From: Ophioceras dolichostomum
Taxonomy: Eukaryota; Ascomycota; Sordariomycetes; Magnaporthales; Ophioceraceae
Length of the DNA stretch: 64,000 nucleotides
NCBI GenBank assembly: GCA_003049485.1
Contig: PYST01000017.1
Span: forward strand, 165,449 to 229,448
Reading direction: 5' to 3'
Within the stretch, counting starts at the first letter, position 1, and each line of letters opens with the position of its first letter. The position numbers and the translations under genes were made by a program. Below the pieces are notes generated by a model. It did no database searches. It worked only from the letters and a program-made list of their open reading frames with translations, and had not been told where the DNA came from. Below are positions 48,528 to 58,114 of this stretch, in pieces.

Positions 48528-50409
48528 ATGTCCAAGACTTTCACCCAGAGCGACGTTGCGTCGCACAACAAGCCAAATGATCTGTACATCATCGTCGACG
48601 GCGATGTGTACGATCTGACCAAGTTCCAAGATGACCATCCTGGTGAGTTTTGTTGTTGTCTCTTCTCCCCCCCCCTCCCCTTTGCGATCCTCCTCCTCGA
48701 TCCGCATGCATGCAACTCGTTCGTCCTCAGGCTTTTATTTCGCTAACGATCGTTGTTTGTTCTCTTCCTTCCTTTCCTCCCAGGCGGCAAGAAAATCCTG
48801 ACTCGCGTGGCTGGCAAGGACGCCTCGAAGCAGTTCTGGAAATACCACAATGAGGGCATCCTGAAGAAGTACAAGGCGCAGCTGCAGGTCGGGTCATTAG
48901 ACTCCAAGAAGCCGACGGCAGCAGCAGCACCGGACACTTCAGCAGCGAAGCCCAGCTCGGCCGTGGCCGCTCCGATGGCGAAGCCTCTCGCGAAGAAGAA
49001 GGGCGACGAGGAATCCACGCCTCTCGATTCCTTCGGCAGCCTGATCCCGTTTTCCGACCCGAGCTGGTACCAAAGCGTGAGTCTCCTCTCTGGGTCCCCG
49101 TCTTCCTGTCCTTCTCACATCCGCTTCTGGTCTAGACTAACGTCTGCTGGGTAAAACAAATTTTTTTTTTAAGTACCACTCTCCTTACCACAATGAGTCG
49201 CACGCCGCGCTCCGAGCCGAGGTCCGGGAGTGGGTCGAAACGGCGATCGAGCCGAACGTGACCGAGTGGGACGAGAAGAAGATGGTTCCCCCAGAGATCT
49301 ACAAGGAGATGGGCCGGCGCGGCTACCTGGCCGGCCTGCTGGGCACGCACTACCAGAAGGACTACACCGAGAACCGCGTGGCGAGCGTGGCGCCCGAGGA
49401 CTGGGACCTGTTCCACGAGGTCATCCTGACGGACGAGCTCTCCCGCGCCGCGTCGGGAGGGTTTGTATGGAACGTCATCGGCGGGTTCGGCATCGGCTGT
49501 CCTCCCCTGGTCAAGTTCGGCAAGAAGAGCCTCGTGGACCGGATCCTCCCCGGCATCCTCAACGGGGACAAGCGCATCTGCCTCGCCATCACGGAGCCGG
49601 ACGCGGGCAGCGACGTGGCGAACCTGACGTGCGAGGCGAAGCTGAGCGAGGACGGCAAGCACTACATCGTCAACGGCGAGAAGAAGTGGATCACGAACGG
49701 CATCTGGTGCGACTACTTCACCACGGCCGTGCGCACGGGCGGGCCGGGCATGGGCGGCGTCAGCCTGCTGCTCATCGAGCGGTCCTTCGGCGGCGTGTCC
49801 ACCAGGCGCATGGACTGCCAGGGCGTGTGGTCCAGCGGCACGACCTACATCACGTTCGAGGACGTCAAGGTGCCCGTCGAGAACCTGCTGGGCAAGGCGA
49901 ACCAGGGCTTCCGCGCCATCATGACCAACTTCAACCACGAGCGCATCGGCATCATCATCCAGTGCCTGCGCTTCTCGCGGGTCTGCCTCGAGGAGTCCGT
50001 CCGGTACGCCAACAAGCGGAGGACCTTCGGTAAGAAGCTGATCGAGCACCCCGTGATCCGGCTCAAGCTCGCCCACATGGCGCGCCAGATCGAGGCCTCG
50101 TACAATTGGCTCGAGAACGTGGTGTTCCAGTGCGAGAAGATGGGCGAGACGCAGGCCATGCTCCTGCTGGGGGGCCCCATCGCGGGCCTGAAGGCGCAGG
50201 CGACCGTCACGTTCGAGTTCTGCGCACGGGAGGCGAGCCAGATCTTTGGCGGGCTAAGCTACTCCCGCGGAGGGCAGGGCGGGAAGGTCGAGAGGCTGTA
50301 CCGCGACGTGCGCGCGTATGCTATCCCTGGTGGGAGCGAGGAGATCATGCTTGATCTGAGCATACGCCAGAGCATGCGCGTCAACAAGATGTTGGGTATG
50401 AAGCTGTGA
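48528..50409 (+). CDS. Cytochrome b5-acyl-CoA dehydrogenase fusion protein
   Basis: A fungal two-domain flavoprotein. Exons 48528-48642, 48784-49076 and 49174-50409 give 547 residues. Residues 1-80 form a cytochrome b5 domain: LYIIVDGDVYDLTKF, the first haem His in HPGG, and the second His in FWKYHNEG. A Lys/Ala-rich linker (about 85-135) follows. The acyl-CoA dehydrogenase runs from about 140, with AITEPDAGSDVANL (about 274), GEKKWITNG, HERIGI, and RRTFGKKLIEHPVIR. The end IPGGSEEIMLDL lacks the Tyr-Glu of the medium-chain class at the usual catalytic position, so the base must be elsewhere. No presequence or peroxisomal SKL end is seen (the end is MKL). Intron 2 ends in AAG after a poly(T) tract. 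Substrate and electron flow to b5 are unknown. Confidence 0.93.
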
Positions 50410-51669
50410 TTAGTCTCGATGGCGCAGGGGGGAGGGGGGGAGGTTCGTTTGTCGCCGTCAACGTGTACGAAGAACGTGGGATTGGGTTTACCTTTGAACT
50501 TTTTTCTGGATCTCTTGAGAGCCGACCCGATGGATACATGCTTAAGGAAGAGAGAAGGGAAGTCTTATATGGATTGATGGTTGCAATGGCGTCTTCCGCC
50601 TGGGCCGTCTTGTCAGAGACGCAATGCCTCCTTGGCTGGTGTATTTTGGATCTGGTCGCTTTCTATTCCTTTCACCTTCGTTGCATATATTATTGCGTAG
50701 CCGAAAAGAGAGCGGACGTCTGGTTCGATGTTTTCAGTGCTTAACAAGGGGGAATTAGGTCGCGATGTGTCGCTGTATACAACCTCCCTCCACCTCCCTC
50801 CACTACAATTGGGTCTACCGAAGCATCACTTCCTCTTCGATCCTTATTCACATCCAACTCGGTCGAGTCTTTGTCATCTACCTGCTCGGGAAGCCCTCAA
50901 TAAGCCTGCGATAGCTATCTGTCTTCATCAACGCTACACTTCTGGCTGCAACAGGAACTCTTTGGCTATTGGCCTGGTAGGTCAGAGACTCCCATAAGGG
51001 AATCACCATCTTTCCCCTGCCACAACAACAGGACCTTACTGATTGGCGAGCATCAATCGGAAACTTCGTTTGCTTCATGGCAAAGATTACTCGTCCGCAC
51101 AAGACGCACAAAACTGCAAAATCGCGAATCAGTCGCAAGTGAGCATTCCAGCCCCGGAATGCTGGCTAGCCAGCATTGCAATTCCGACCTGACAACACCA
51201 CCGTGCCATGCCCAATGACAACAACGCGGCGCAGCCCAGCCATCGGTATGTCTGAGATGCGCAAAAGCGAGTGGACGGCGCAATAGCTCCCCATTGCTCA
51301 GGATTGCGATGGGAGGCTACAGGATCGACTAGCCCACGTCGGTCGAGAAGCATGCATAACCATGCTCGCATCGTACTTCCATCGCGAAGCGTCACCATAC
51401 CCAAGAGATGTGGGCGAGGCTAGCATGTCCTCGCCCGGACGCGTTGCCGTGTAACCAGCTTTCTTAATGCCGCACCCTCGCCCTCGTCCAACCCTTGGTA
51501 TCCTGGCGTTTCTCCAGCCCACTCATTCACGTTCTCTTCTTCTGCTTCTTCGCTCTCTACTTGCTGCTTTTTAGTCGCTCGCTCACTACTCGCACACATA
51601 TATCAACACGGGATACAAGGGAAACAGGGCTGCAACCGACCGAAACACCACTTCTATCTGTCCAGAACG
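50410..51669. other. Intergenic region
   Basis: The 3' flank of the dehydrogenase and the promoter of the WSC gene. A G-rich run lies at 50426-50443. No supported gene. Confidence 0.55.
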
Positions 51670-52910
51670 ATGAAGGAGAACACCATGACAAAGACATCAC
51701 GGCTCGCGGCGGTAGTCGCCCTCTTTATCGCCGTTGCGCTCGCCCAGGATCCGCCGTTCCAGCTGACCGATCAAGTCTGCCTCTCGCTCGACTCGGGTGA
51801 GTTTGGGGACACGGTACCGTTCCCCACCGATGACTCGCCCACGGTCTGCGGAGAGTACTGCTTCGCGAATGGCTTCGTCTTCCTCGCTCTTTCAGCGCAG
51901 TGAGTCTTCCGCACACACTTCTCTGCCTCTCTTTATCTGGAGATCCAGCCGCGCAGAGGCATGCCAGACGCTCCCGACACTTATGTAAAGTAAAGAATGG
52001 GCTTCTTGCCCCCATCACATCAACAGCTAACCTAGTCAACAACTTGCCGAACTAGGTTCTGCTCTTGCTCTCAGACGATCACCCCAGTCGCGGTGCTCGA
52101 CGCGTCCAACTGCAGCTTCGCCTGCCTCCCGCCTTTCGACGACCAGTTGTGCGGCGGCGTCTCCGACCTGAACGAGCCGAACTACAACGTCTGGTCCATC
52201 AGCCCCGCGGACATCGTATCCTCCTCGTCGACCACCTCCACGTCCTCCTCTCTTTCGTCCTCCTCAACCACTTCCACAACCACGATCTCATCATCAACCG
52301 ACCCATCCACCACGGCCGCCTCCTCCTCCTCCTCCTCCTCCTCCTCAGCCATCCAAACCCCAACAACATCAACCCTCCCAGGCTTCACATCAGTCATAAC
52401 AGCAACAACAACCCTCCCCACCTGCCCCTTCTGCACCCGCAGTGTCCCCTCATCCTCAATCACCACAACCTCAATCTCAACCTCAACCTCCTGCAGCAGC
52501 AGCTGCTCACCCACCAGTGCAGTCTTCGACAAGTCGTCCTCGTCCAGACAGTCCTCCGCTGCAGCGACGGCTCCCCGACCACGACGCTGGCCCCCAGCGT
52601 GCGGACGCTGTACTACGACCCGGCCCTCAGCACGGTGACCAACATCGTCGATCAGGGCACCACAAGGGTCGTGCTCGTGCCGCTCGTCACGCGCACCGCC
52701 GCGGTCGTCGAGGCGCCGCCTTACGCGACCCCCTACAATATGCCGCCGACGGCGAACACCACCCGCGCTGGGGTGGTGGCGGTTGTCCCGGTCGTGGCGG
52801 GCGCTCCTCCGCGGGTTGCTCTTGGGGNGGGGGGGGGGGGGCAGCGGCTGGTTGGCGAGATGGTGTTGTGGTTGGGGGCGGTCTTTGGCGCGGCGTTGAT
52901 TCTGCTGTGA
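51670..52910 (+). CDS. WSC-like domain secreted/cell-surface protein, apparently frameshifted
   Basis: A probable cell-wall protein. Exon 1 (51670-51899) codes for a signal peptide (AAVVALFIAVALA) and the first half of a WSC-like Cys domain (VCGEYCFANGFVF). Exon 2 starts at 52056 and adds FCSCSQTI and CSFACLPPFDDQLCGG. A Ser/Thr-rich stalk follows up to about 52490. After that, the frame that continues (to 52638) turns into Arg/Pro-rich sequence, whereas the frame one base back reads VRTLYYDPALSTV, VLVPLVTRTAAVV and ends in a hydrophobic tail (LWLGAVFGAALILL) at 52910, resembling a GPI-anchor signal. The joined length is short by one base of a multiple of three. A lost base near 52533 or a small unrecognised intron would explain it. 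One N lies in a G run at 52827. Confidence 0.65.
52827..52840. other. Ambiguous base in a poly-G run
   Basis: An N sits inside a run of about 15 G near the C-terminal coding end of the WSC gene. The exact run length is unresolved. Confidence 0.9.
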
Positions 52911-53300
52911 TGTATGGGAGATGGTGACCATGCACTGATGAGTGAAAGGGGGGACTGGCTGGCTGGCTGGCTGGCTGGCTGGTGGCGTTTCTTCTTCTTT
53001 CCTTGAGGTACTAGTCTTGCTGAGTGGCAGCTAGCTGTTAGTCCGGATGGCCCGTCCTCCCTACACACTCACTAGGCACCCATGTAACTAGCATCTGTTT
53101 CTCATGTCCCTTGATCAACGCAATCGTAGATCTATCTATCCATTATGGGAAGGGGGGATTAAGACAGCGTGGGGCCTGCTTTGTGTTCTGTCTTCTCTAC
53201 CTTAATACGTAGGATAGCGTCTACAACACGGGAACGCTCCCCTTTTGAGCGCCCGCATCTGTCTTCGGCCTCTCCGTCCCTCACTATCGCTACCCATTAT
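52911..53300. other. Convergent intergenic region
   Basis: A 3'-to-3' spacer between the WSC and kinase-like genes. It contains a (CTGG)n microsatellite at about 52955-52982. Nothing else is seen. Confidence 0.6.
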
Positions 53301-53700
53301 CTAGAGCTTCGAACTTCTCGCGGCTTTTATCCGCTGCGACTGCGAGAACCTCTCCACCGCGCGAGCCTGGTCCTCGCGTGTCCACCGCCAACCCTTTCTA
53401 CCCCACTCGTCGACCAGCTCCTTGTGCTCCGCGAGCGTGAGGGTGACCTGGCCGCCGTTCTCCGGCTTCAGCTGCCAGTGCACCATGCTGTGGACCGCGC
53501 CGTGCGCCTGCATGAACTTATCGATCGCGGCCTGCCCCGGGTCATTCCTGATGCGCTGACGGAACTCGGGCAGCCATTCTCCAGATAGCCACTTGAGCTG
53601 CTCCTCGTGCGCGGACGGCGACTTCCCCAGCACGGCCTCTAGGCTGTCTATCTCCCGCTCCATCATCAGGTTGACCTCATCGCTCCTGGTACTGCTGCTT

Positions 53701-53734
<34 letters not shown>

Positions 53735-54730
53735 CCGTCGTCCTCCTCTCGGTTTCGGCTATCCCCTCGACCACCTCGGCGCCATCGAAGTGCTGCATCA
53801 CGACGGAGCCGTCGCGGCGCACGAGGAAGTTGTGCCTGCTAAGTTCGTTCTTGGCGACGATCCCCAGCGCGTGCAGCCGGGCGAGTGCCTCCCTGCAGGC
53901 CTGCAGGTCCGCCGGCCCGGCCTCGCGCACGTCTTGGAGGTGCTCGAGGACGTGCCCGACGACCCGGCTCCTGTTCTCGGTGATGTGGGCGAGGAGCCGC
54001 GGCACCAGGGAAGGGTCGCGCGTCTGGATGGTGGAGTGGACGCGGGTCTCGTGCTTGAGCTGTCTGACTCCGTGGCGGTAGGGGAGCCAATGCCAAACGG
54101 CGACCACGCGGGTGGCCGTCGTGTTCGTCTTCGCCGACAGGCAGGCGGGCGTCGGGTAGATGTCCCTGTGCGCTTCGGGCCACGTCACACGGTGCAAGGA
54201 CTGGACTTCTCGAAGGGCCGCTTTGTCCCTGGCGTCCCCGACGGACAGCGACCACCAAGTCACGTCGTCCGGCAGGAGATCCTCGAGGTCGACCGTCACG
54301 CCGCCGCCTGCGGTGCGAAACCAAGCCGGCATGTCATCCGAGATGTCGTCGTCCGAGAGGATGCGGTGCCAGCCCTTGGCGCTGCAGAGCCGCTCGGCGG
54401 ACGTGGAGACCAGCCCGAGCTTGGTCTCGTCGCCGCCGACCGGGGCGAGCCAGCCGGTGACCCACTGCCCCCCCGGCACCCTTCGAAGGCGAGAAACCGA
54501 CCGCGCGGGTCGATTTCGGGTTCAGTCTTGCGCATGATTCTCACCCCGTCGTTCCCATCTGGGTTCGGAGCGAATAGGTATTTGAAGGTCGGCCCGCCCG
54601 CCGCGTCCTCGCTGGCGACGTGGATGCGGTAGAACGCCGGGTCGTCGGGCACTCCGTGCATTCCACATTGCCAGTTTATGACGGTGAACGGCACGGCTGC
54701 TGCTGCTGCTACCGCTTGATGCTTGCCCAT
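53301..54730 (-). CDS. Kinase-fold-like fungal protein, apparently frameshifted
   Basis: An ATG at 54730 opens a frame with FTVINWQCGMHGVPDDPAFY and FKYLFAPNPDGNDGVRI. This frame ends in low-quality sequence, while from about 54479 the neighbouring frame continues with GGQWVTGWLAP to KL at 53301 (about 476 residues overall). The change falls in 54468-54482, which contains a run of seven C (G on the sense strand), and the total length is one base short of a multiple of three. Near the middle, LHALGIVAKNELSRHNFLV followed by MQHFDGAEVV resembles the catalytic and DFG-like loops of APH-type kinases, but HxD reads KNE and the D of DF is His, so it is probably a pseudokinase. A Ser run is coded by a GCT/AGC repeat at 53699-53732. 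The product has no established function. Confidence 0.65.
53699..53732. repeat. TGC trinucleotide repeat coding for polyserine
   Basis: (TGC)n on the plus strand reads as consecutive AGC Ser codons in the kinase-like gene on the minus strand. Confidence 0.85.
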
Positions 54731-56401
54731 CTTCTTGGCAGCGGTATCGGTTGGTGGCGACGAAGAGAGGTGTAGATGGGGAGAGGCAAGCTGTCGGCCT
54801 TCGCCTGTTGTGGTAGGTAGAAGTGCAAATGACGATGTATTCGGATAGAACTACAGCACGGACTAGTAGATGCGTAAGAGGGCTAACTTTGATGAAACGG
54901 GAATACTGATGATTAAAGGCATTTAAATACCTATTAGCAGTGCTCACTCGCTCACTCGGTGACGCGTCTTCCAAGACTCGGTTGGTGCATTTGTCATGCA
55001 GGCGTGCAGATGGAAAGAACCAACATGCATCAAGCAAAGCAGCCAGCCCTGCAATCGCCTGTCCAGGCTGAATTTGACACCCAAAAGCAGAGTTGTAAGT
55101 ACCAACGTTTTATTACCGGTAGGGGTCAAGCAGGAGTCACATGCAGACCGCCGTCACGGCGTGTGACGCAGTCTGGACGGAGAGACCGCCAGGACGGCGC
55201 CGAGCTGCGCGTCCTCCAACCCAAAGAAGTAGTTGGGGGCCGGTGAGGTAGCTTCGCCGGCTCGTCTACATGCAACCCGCTGCCAACGGGCAGGGCATGC
55301 TTGCGTGTCCCGGGCATGTGGGCCACTCACACAAAACAGCTGGATCAAAACGAAGCGAAAGAGATGGTTCCCTCTAGCCTGAGCGACAAAAATGATGATG
55401 GGACATTCCCACCCAGCCTTTTTTTGTACCTTGCACAGAATCCGCAATCCCACCGCGAAATCAAGATGTAACCCGTAGAGATTCTATGTCTACTGCTCAA
55501 GTAGCGTGAGAAATACTTCTAGATCTTTTTCCGAATCCATTTTTGGATGGCTACGAGACTGCTTATTCCAGAAAACAGAGAGAGGGGCATTCGGCCAGGG
55601 CTGGCCGAAACCGTAGTCGTATTTGTCCTCCCACTTTGACCTCCTAGTATTGTCTCACTCACTCACTCACTCACTCACTCTATTGCGGGCGTTCCAGTAG
55701 GCCCCGATCGTCTCAAAACGAGGAGCCGTAGTAGTCCGCGCCCAAGATCCGCCGCTGTGCAAATGTCCGCACGAGTACGAACACCTCGATCTGGACTTCT
55801 GAAGCCCCTCGCCCAACTGACTGACGAAGCTCACCGAGGCCTGGCCTGCCAGCAGGCAGAAGAAGCACAGGTCCCAGAGTATGAAGGCAGATGCTCGCCA
55901 TCCGCACGTTACTCGGTGACTACCTAAGTACCTACATACCTACCTACCTAGGGCTTCACGTACCGGCTGGTGAACGGCCGCTCAGCAATCACTATGCGGT
56001 CGGTCGGTCCGCTGCTTTGAGCACTCGTCGGCCAACGTCGAGGACCATGTTGCGGCGCTCCTCCTCGAGCGTACCACTTGAGCCCCAGTAACGAAGATGA
56101 AAGCTTGACAAATTGAAGGCCATCTGCTATCTAGACTCTAGGAGGAAAGCCTTCTAAATACTATGTGTACAGAAGAGAGGGGAAAAATAGCATACCCGGA
56201 ACCCGTAGAATCCGGTTCCATGGTACATCGAGGCTTTGGGAGTTCATTCCAACCCCCCCCCCCCCTGAACTCCTAAATTCCTAGTCGACCGGTGTAACCC
56301 TGGAACAGCACCCTCGCAAGTGGCTTCGTCAACAGGTCAGCGAGATTGCCCTTAGTAGGGATCCTCACCGTACCGATCTCTCCACTGACAGCCATTTTCC
56401 G
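54731..56401. other. Intergenic region with microsatellite and palindrome
   Basis: No supported gene. It contains an (ACTC)n microsatellite at 55654-55680, an ACCTACC-rich patch at 55920-55951 and a run of C near 56252-56265. The copia relic begins to its right. Confidence 0.6.
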
Positions 56402-56523
56402 TTAGTAGTGATTGGCCTTGGCATGCAGTTCGGGGTTTCGGGATAGCCTGAGCGCCGTATTATTGTCGATGAGTAGCGGAACTTGTCGTTGCTCAGGACC
56501 CAGCCCAATGTCCGATATGAACC

Positions 56524-56625
56524 GCCGAAGCCACACAGCCTCCTTGGCGGCGTCGGGAGCGGCCATATGCTCGACGTCCATGGTGGCAGTAGCAGCCACC
56601 TGCTATCGCTTGGACGCCCATAAAA
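56524..56625. repeat. Left arm of a perfect 102-bp inverted repeat
   Basis: This arm is the exact reverse complement of 56670-56771, checked at several points along its length. It covers copia RNase H sequence including the DAAKEAVWLRR region. The spacer is 44 bp. Confidence 0.85.
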
Positions 56626-56669
56626 TAATAGGTGTACCTACTAATTTGAAATGAGTACCCTGTCACCTG

Positions 56670-56771
56670 TTTTATGGGCGTCCAAGCGATAGCAGGTGGC
56701 TGCTACTGCCACCATGGACGTCGAGCATATGGCCGCTCCCGACGCCGCCAAGGAGGCTGTGTGGCTTCGGC
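56670..56771. repeat. Right arm of the 102-bp inverted repeat
   Basis: The partner of 56524-56625. It ends exactly where the duplicated block around the N begins. Confidence 0.85.
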
Positions 56772-56866
56772 AGCCAGCATGTCGACATAACCCACAATTT
56801 GGGTGGCCGCCTTATTACCGCATCCTGGCCTCCTGAAATCAAGACCGAAGTCCTTCGTCCCTTGAA
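56772..56866. repeat. Direct repeat copy 1 beside an N
   Basis: A 95-bp block of copia sequence (minus-strand GTKDFGLDFRRPG region) that reappears at 56868-56962 after a single N at 56867. This pattern is typical of an unclosed or badly merged assembly join. Confidence 0.85.
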
Positions 56867-56867
56867 N

Positions 56868-56962
56868 AGCCAGCATGTCGACATAACCCACAATTTGGGT
56901 GGCCGCCTTATTACCGCATCCTGGCCTCCTGAAATCAAGACCGAAGTCCTTCGTCCCTTGAA
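56868..56962. repeat. Direct repeat copy 2 beside an N
   Basis: Appears identical to 56772-56866 and continues into unique copia sequence on the right, so this copy is probably the genuine one. Confidence 0.8.
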
Positions 56963-57384
56963 GAGGTAGGCGAACATCTGCGAGGCGGCGTCTATGTGCT
57001 TCTGACTCGGGTTCGCTATCAACCTTGCACACAGGTTGACAGAGAAGGCAAGATCCGGCCTCGTGCTGTTGGATAGGTGTCTATAGAAGACTGCTAACCA
57101 TACCTTGATACTTCGAACATAAGGCTGACGTGGCTGTTCCTGGATTCCTGACCAGAGGAGCGGTCTATATCGGGATCTTTGCTGGCGTGATATCGCTCAT
57201 CCCAAAGCGAAACAGAATCTGGCTGGCATAGTTTTCCTGAGAAACCTTGATACGTACATCCTCCTACTGGATGTTCATGCCGAGAAAGTATTTGCAAAGC
57301 CTTTCATCAGCCATATCGAAAACCTCGACCATCTTCTTCTTAAACGCATTAACATGTCCGACATCTTTCCCAAGAATACAGCGT

Positions 57385-57517
57385 TCAAAAAAAAGTCGAA
57401 GTTTTCGATATAACCGATAAAGGGCTTTGTAAATACTATCTCGGCATGAACATCCAACAGGAGGAGGATGGACGGATCAAAGTTTCTCAGGAAACCTATG
57501 CCAGCCGGGTTTTGTAA
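57385..57517 (+). mobile_element. Inverted copia RT fragment, second element copy
   Basis: On the plus strand this reads KKVEVFDITDKGLCKYYLG then MNIQQEEDGRIKVSQETYAS, the same RT segment that the minus strand carries at about 57340-57230 with differences (KYFLGMNIQ, KVSQENYAS). It is therefore a diverged, inverted second copy set inside the minus-strand element. Confidence 0.8.
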
Positions 57518-58114
57518 ATTGCCAGAATCAGATGTGTCGAGATGAAGACGCAGGAGTCGTGCGCCGAAGTCCGAAATCCCACGTTCTGAAGAACAAGGCT
57601 GAGCTTGGCATATCATAGCCGTGGCGCCTGCTTAAGTCCATACAGAGCCTTCAGCAGCTTGAGAGCTTTGCCCTTGGGTATGTCAAGGCCCGGGGGAGGC
57701 TTTATGGAGGCTTCGTGATCCATGTCGCCATGGAGAAGGGCGGAGTTGACATCCATGAGGTAGAGACGATATCCGTGAATCGCCGCAAGTGCAAGGAGCA
57801 CTTTGTAGGACGACGCCTTAACCACGGTGGCAAAGGTCTCTTCGTAATCGATACCTTCTTCCTGCTGAAAGCCCTGCGCAACAAGGCGGGCTTTGTAGAC
57901 CTTGACGTTGCCGTCATGACCGATCTTCTTCTTGAAGACCCATCGACCGGTAAAGCAACGCCGATCAGACGGAACATCCACAACCTCGAAGACACAATTC
58001 TTCTCGAGACTGGCCGCATGGCTTGTGCATAAGACCGCGGATCTGGGTTACCTGGCAATGCTGAGGAAGCCGGAAAACACATGGTTCCGAGACTGAGAAG
58101 GTACCCGTCGATAG

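Noticed and set aside
49132..50076. 314-residue frame antisense to the acyl-CoA dehydrogenase
   Set aside because: Composition is typical of the reverse of G/C-ending codons; the sense strand is a clear enzyme.
56772..56962. A genuine tandem duplication or short CRISPR-like array
   Set aside because: Only two units, separated by an N and made of copia sequence; an assembly join is more likely, and CRISPR arrays are not expected in a fungus.
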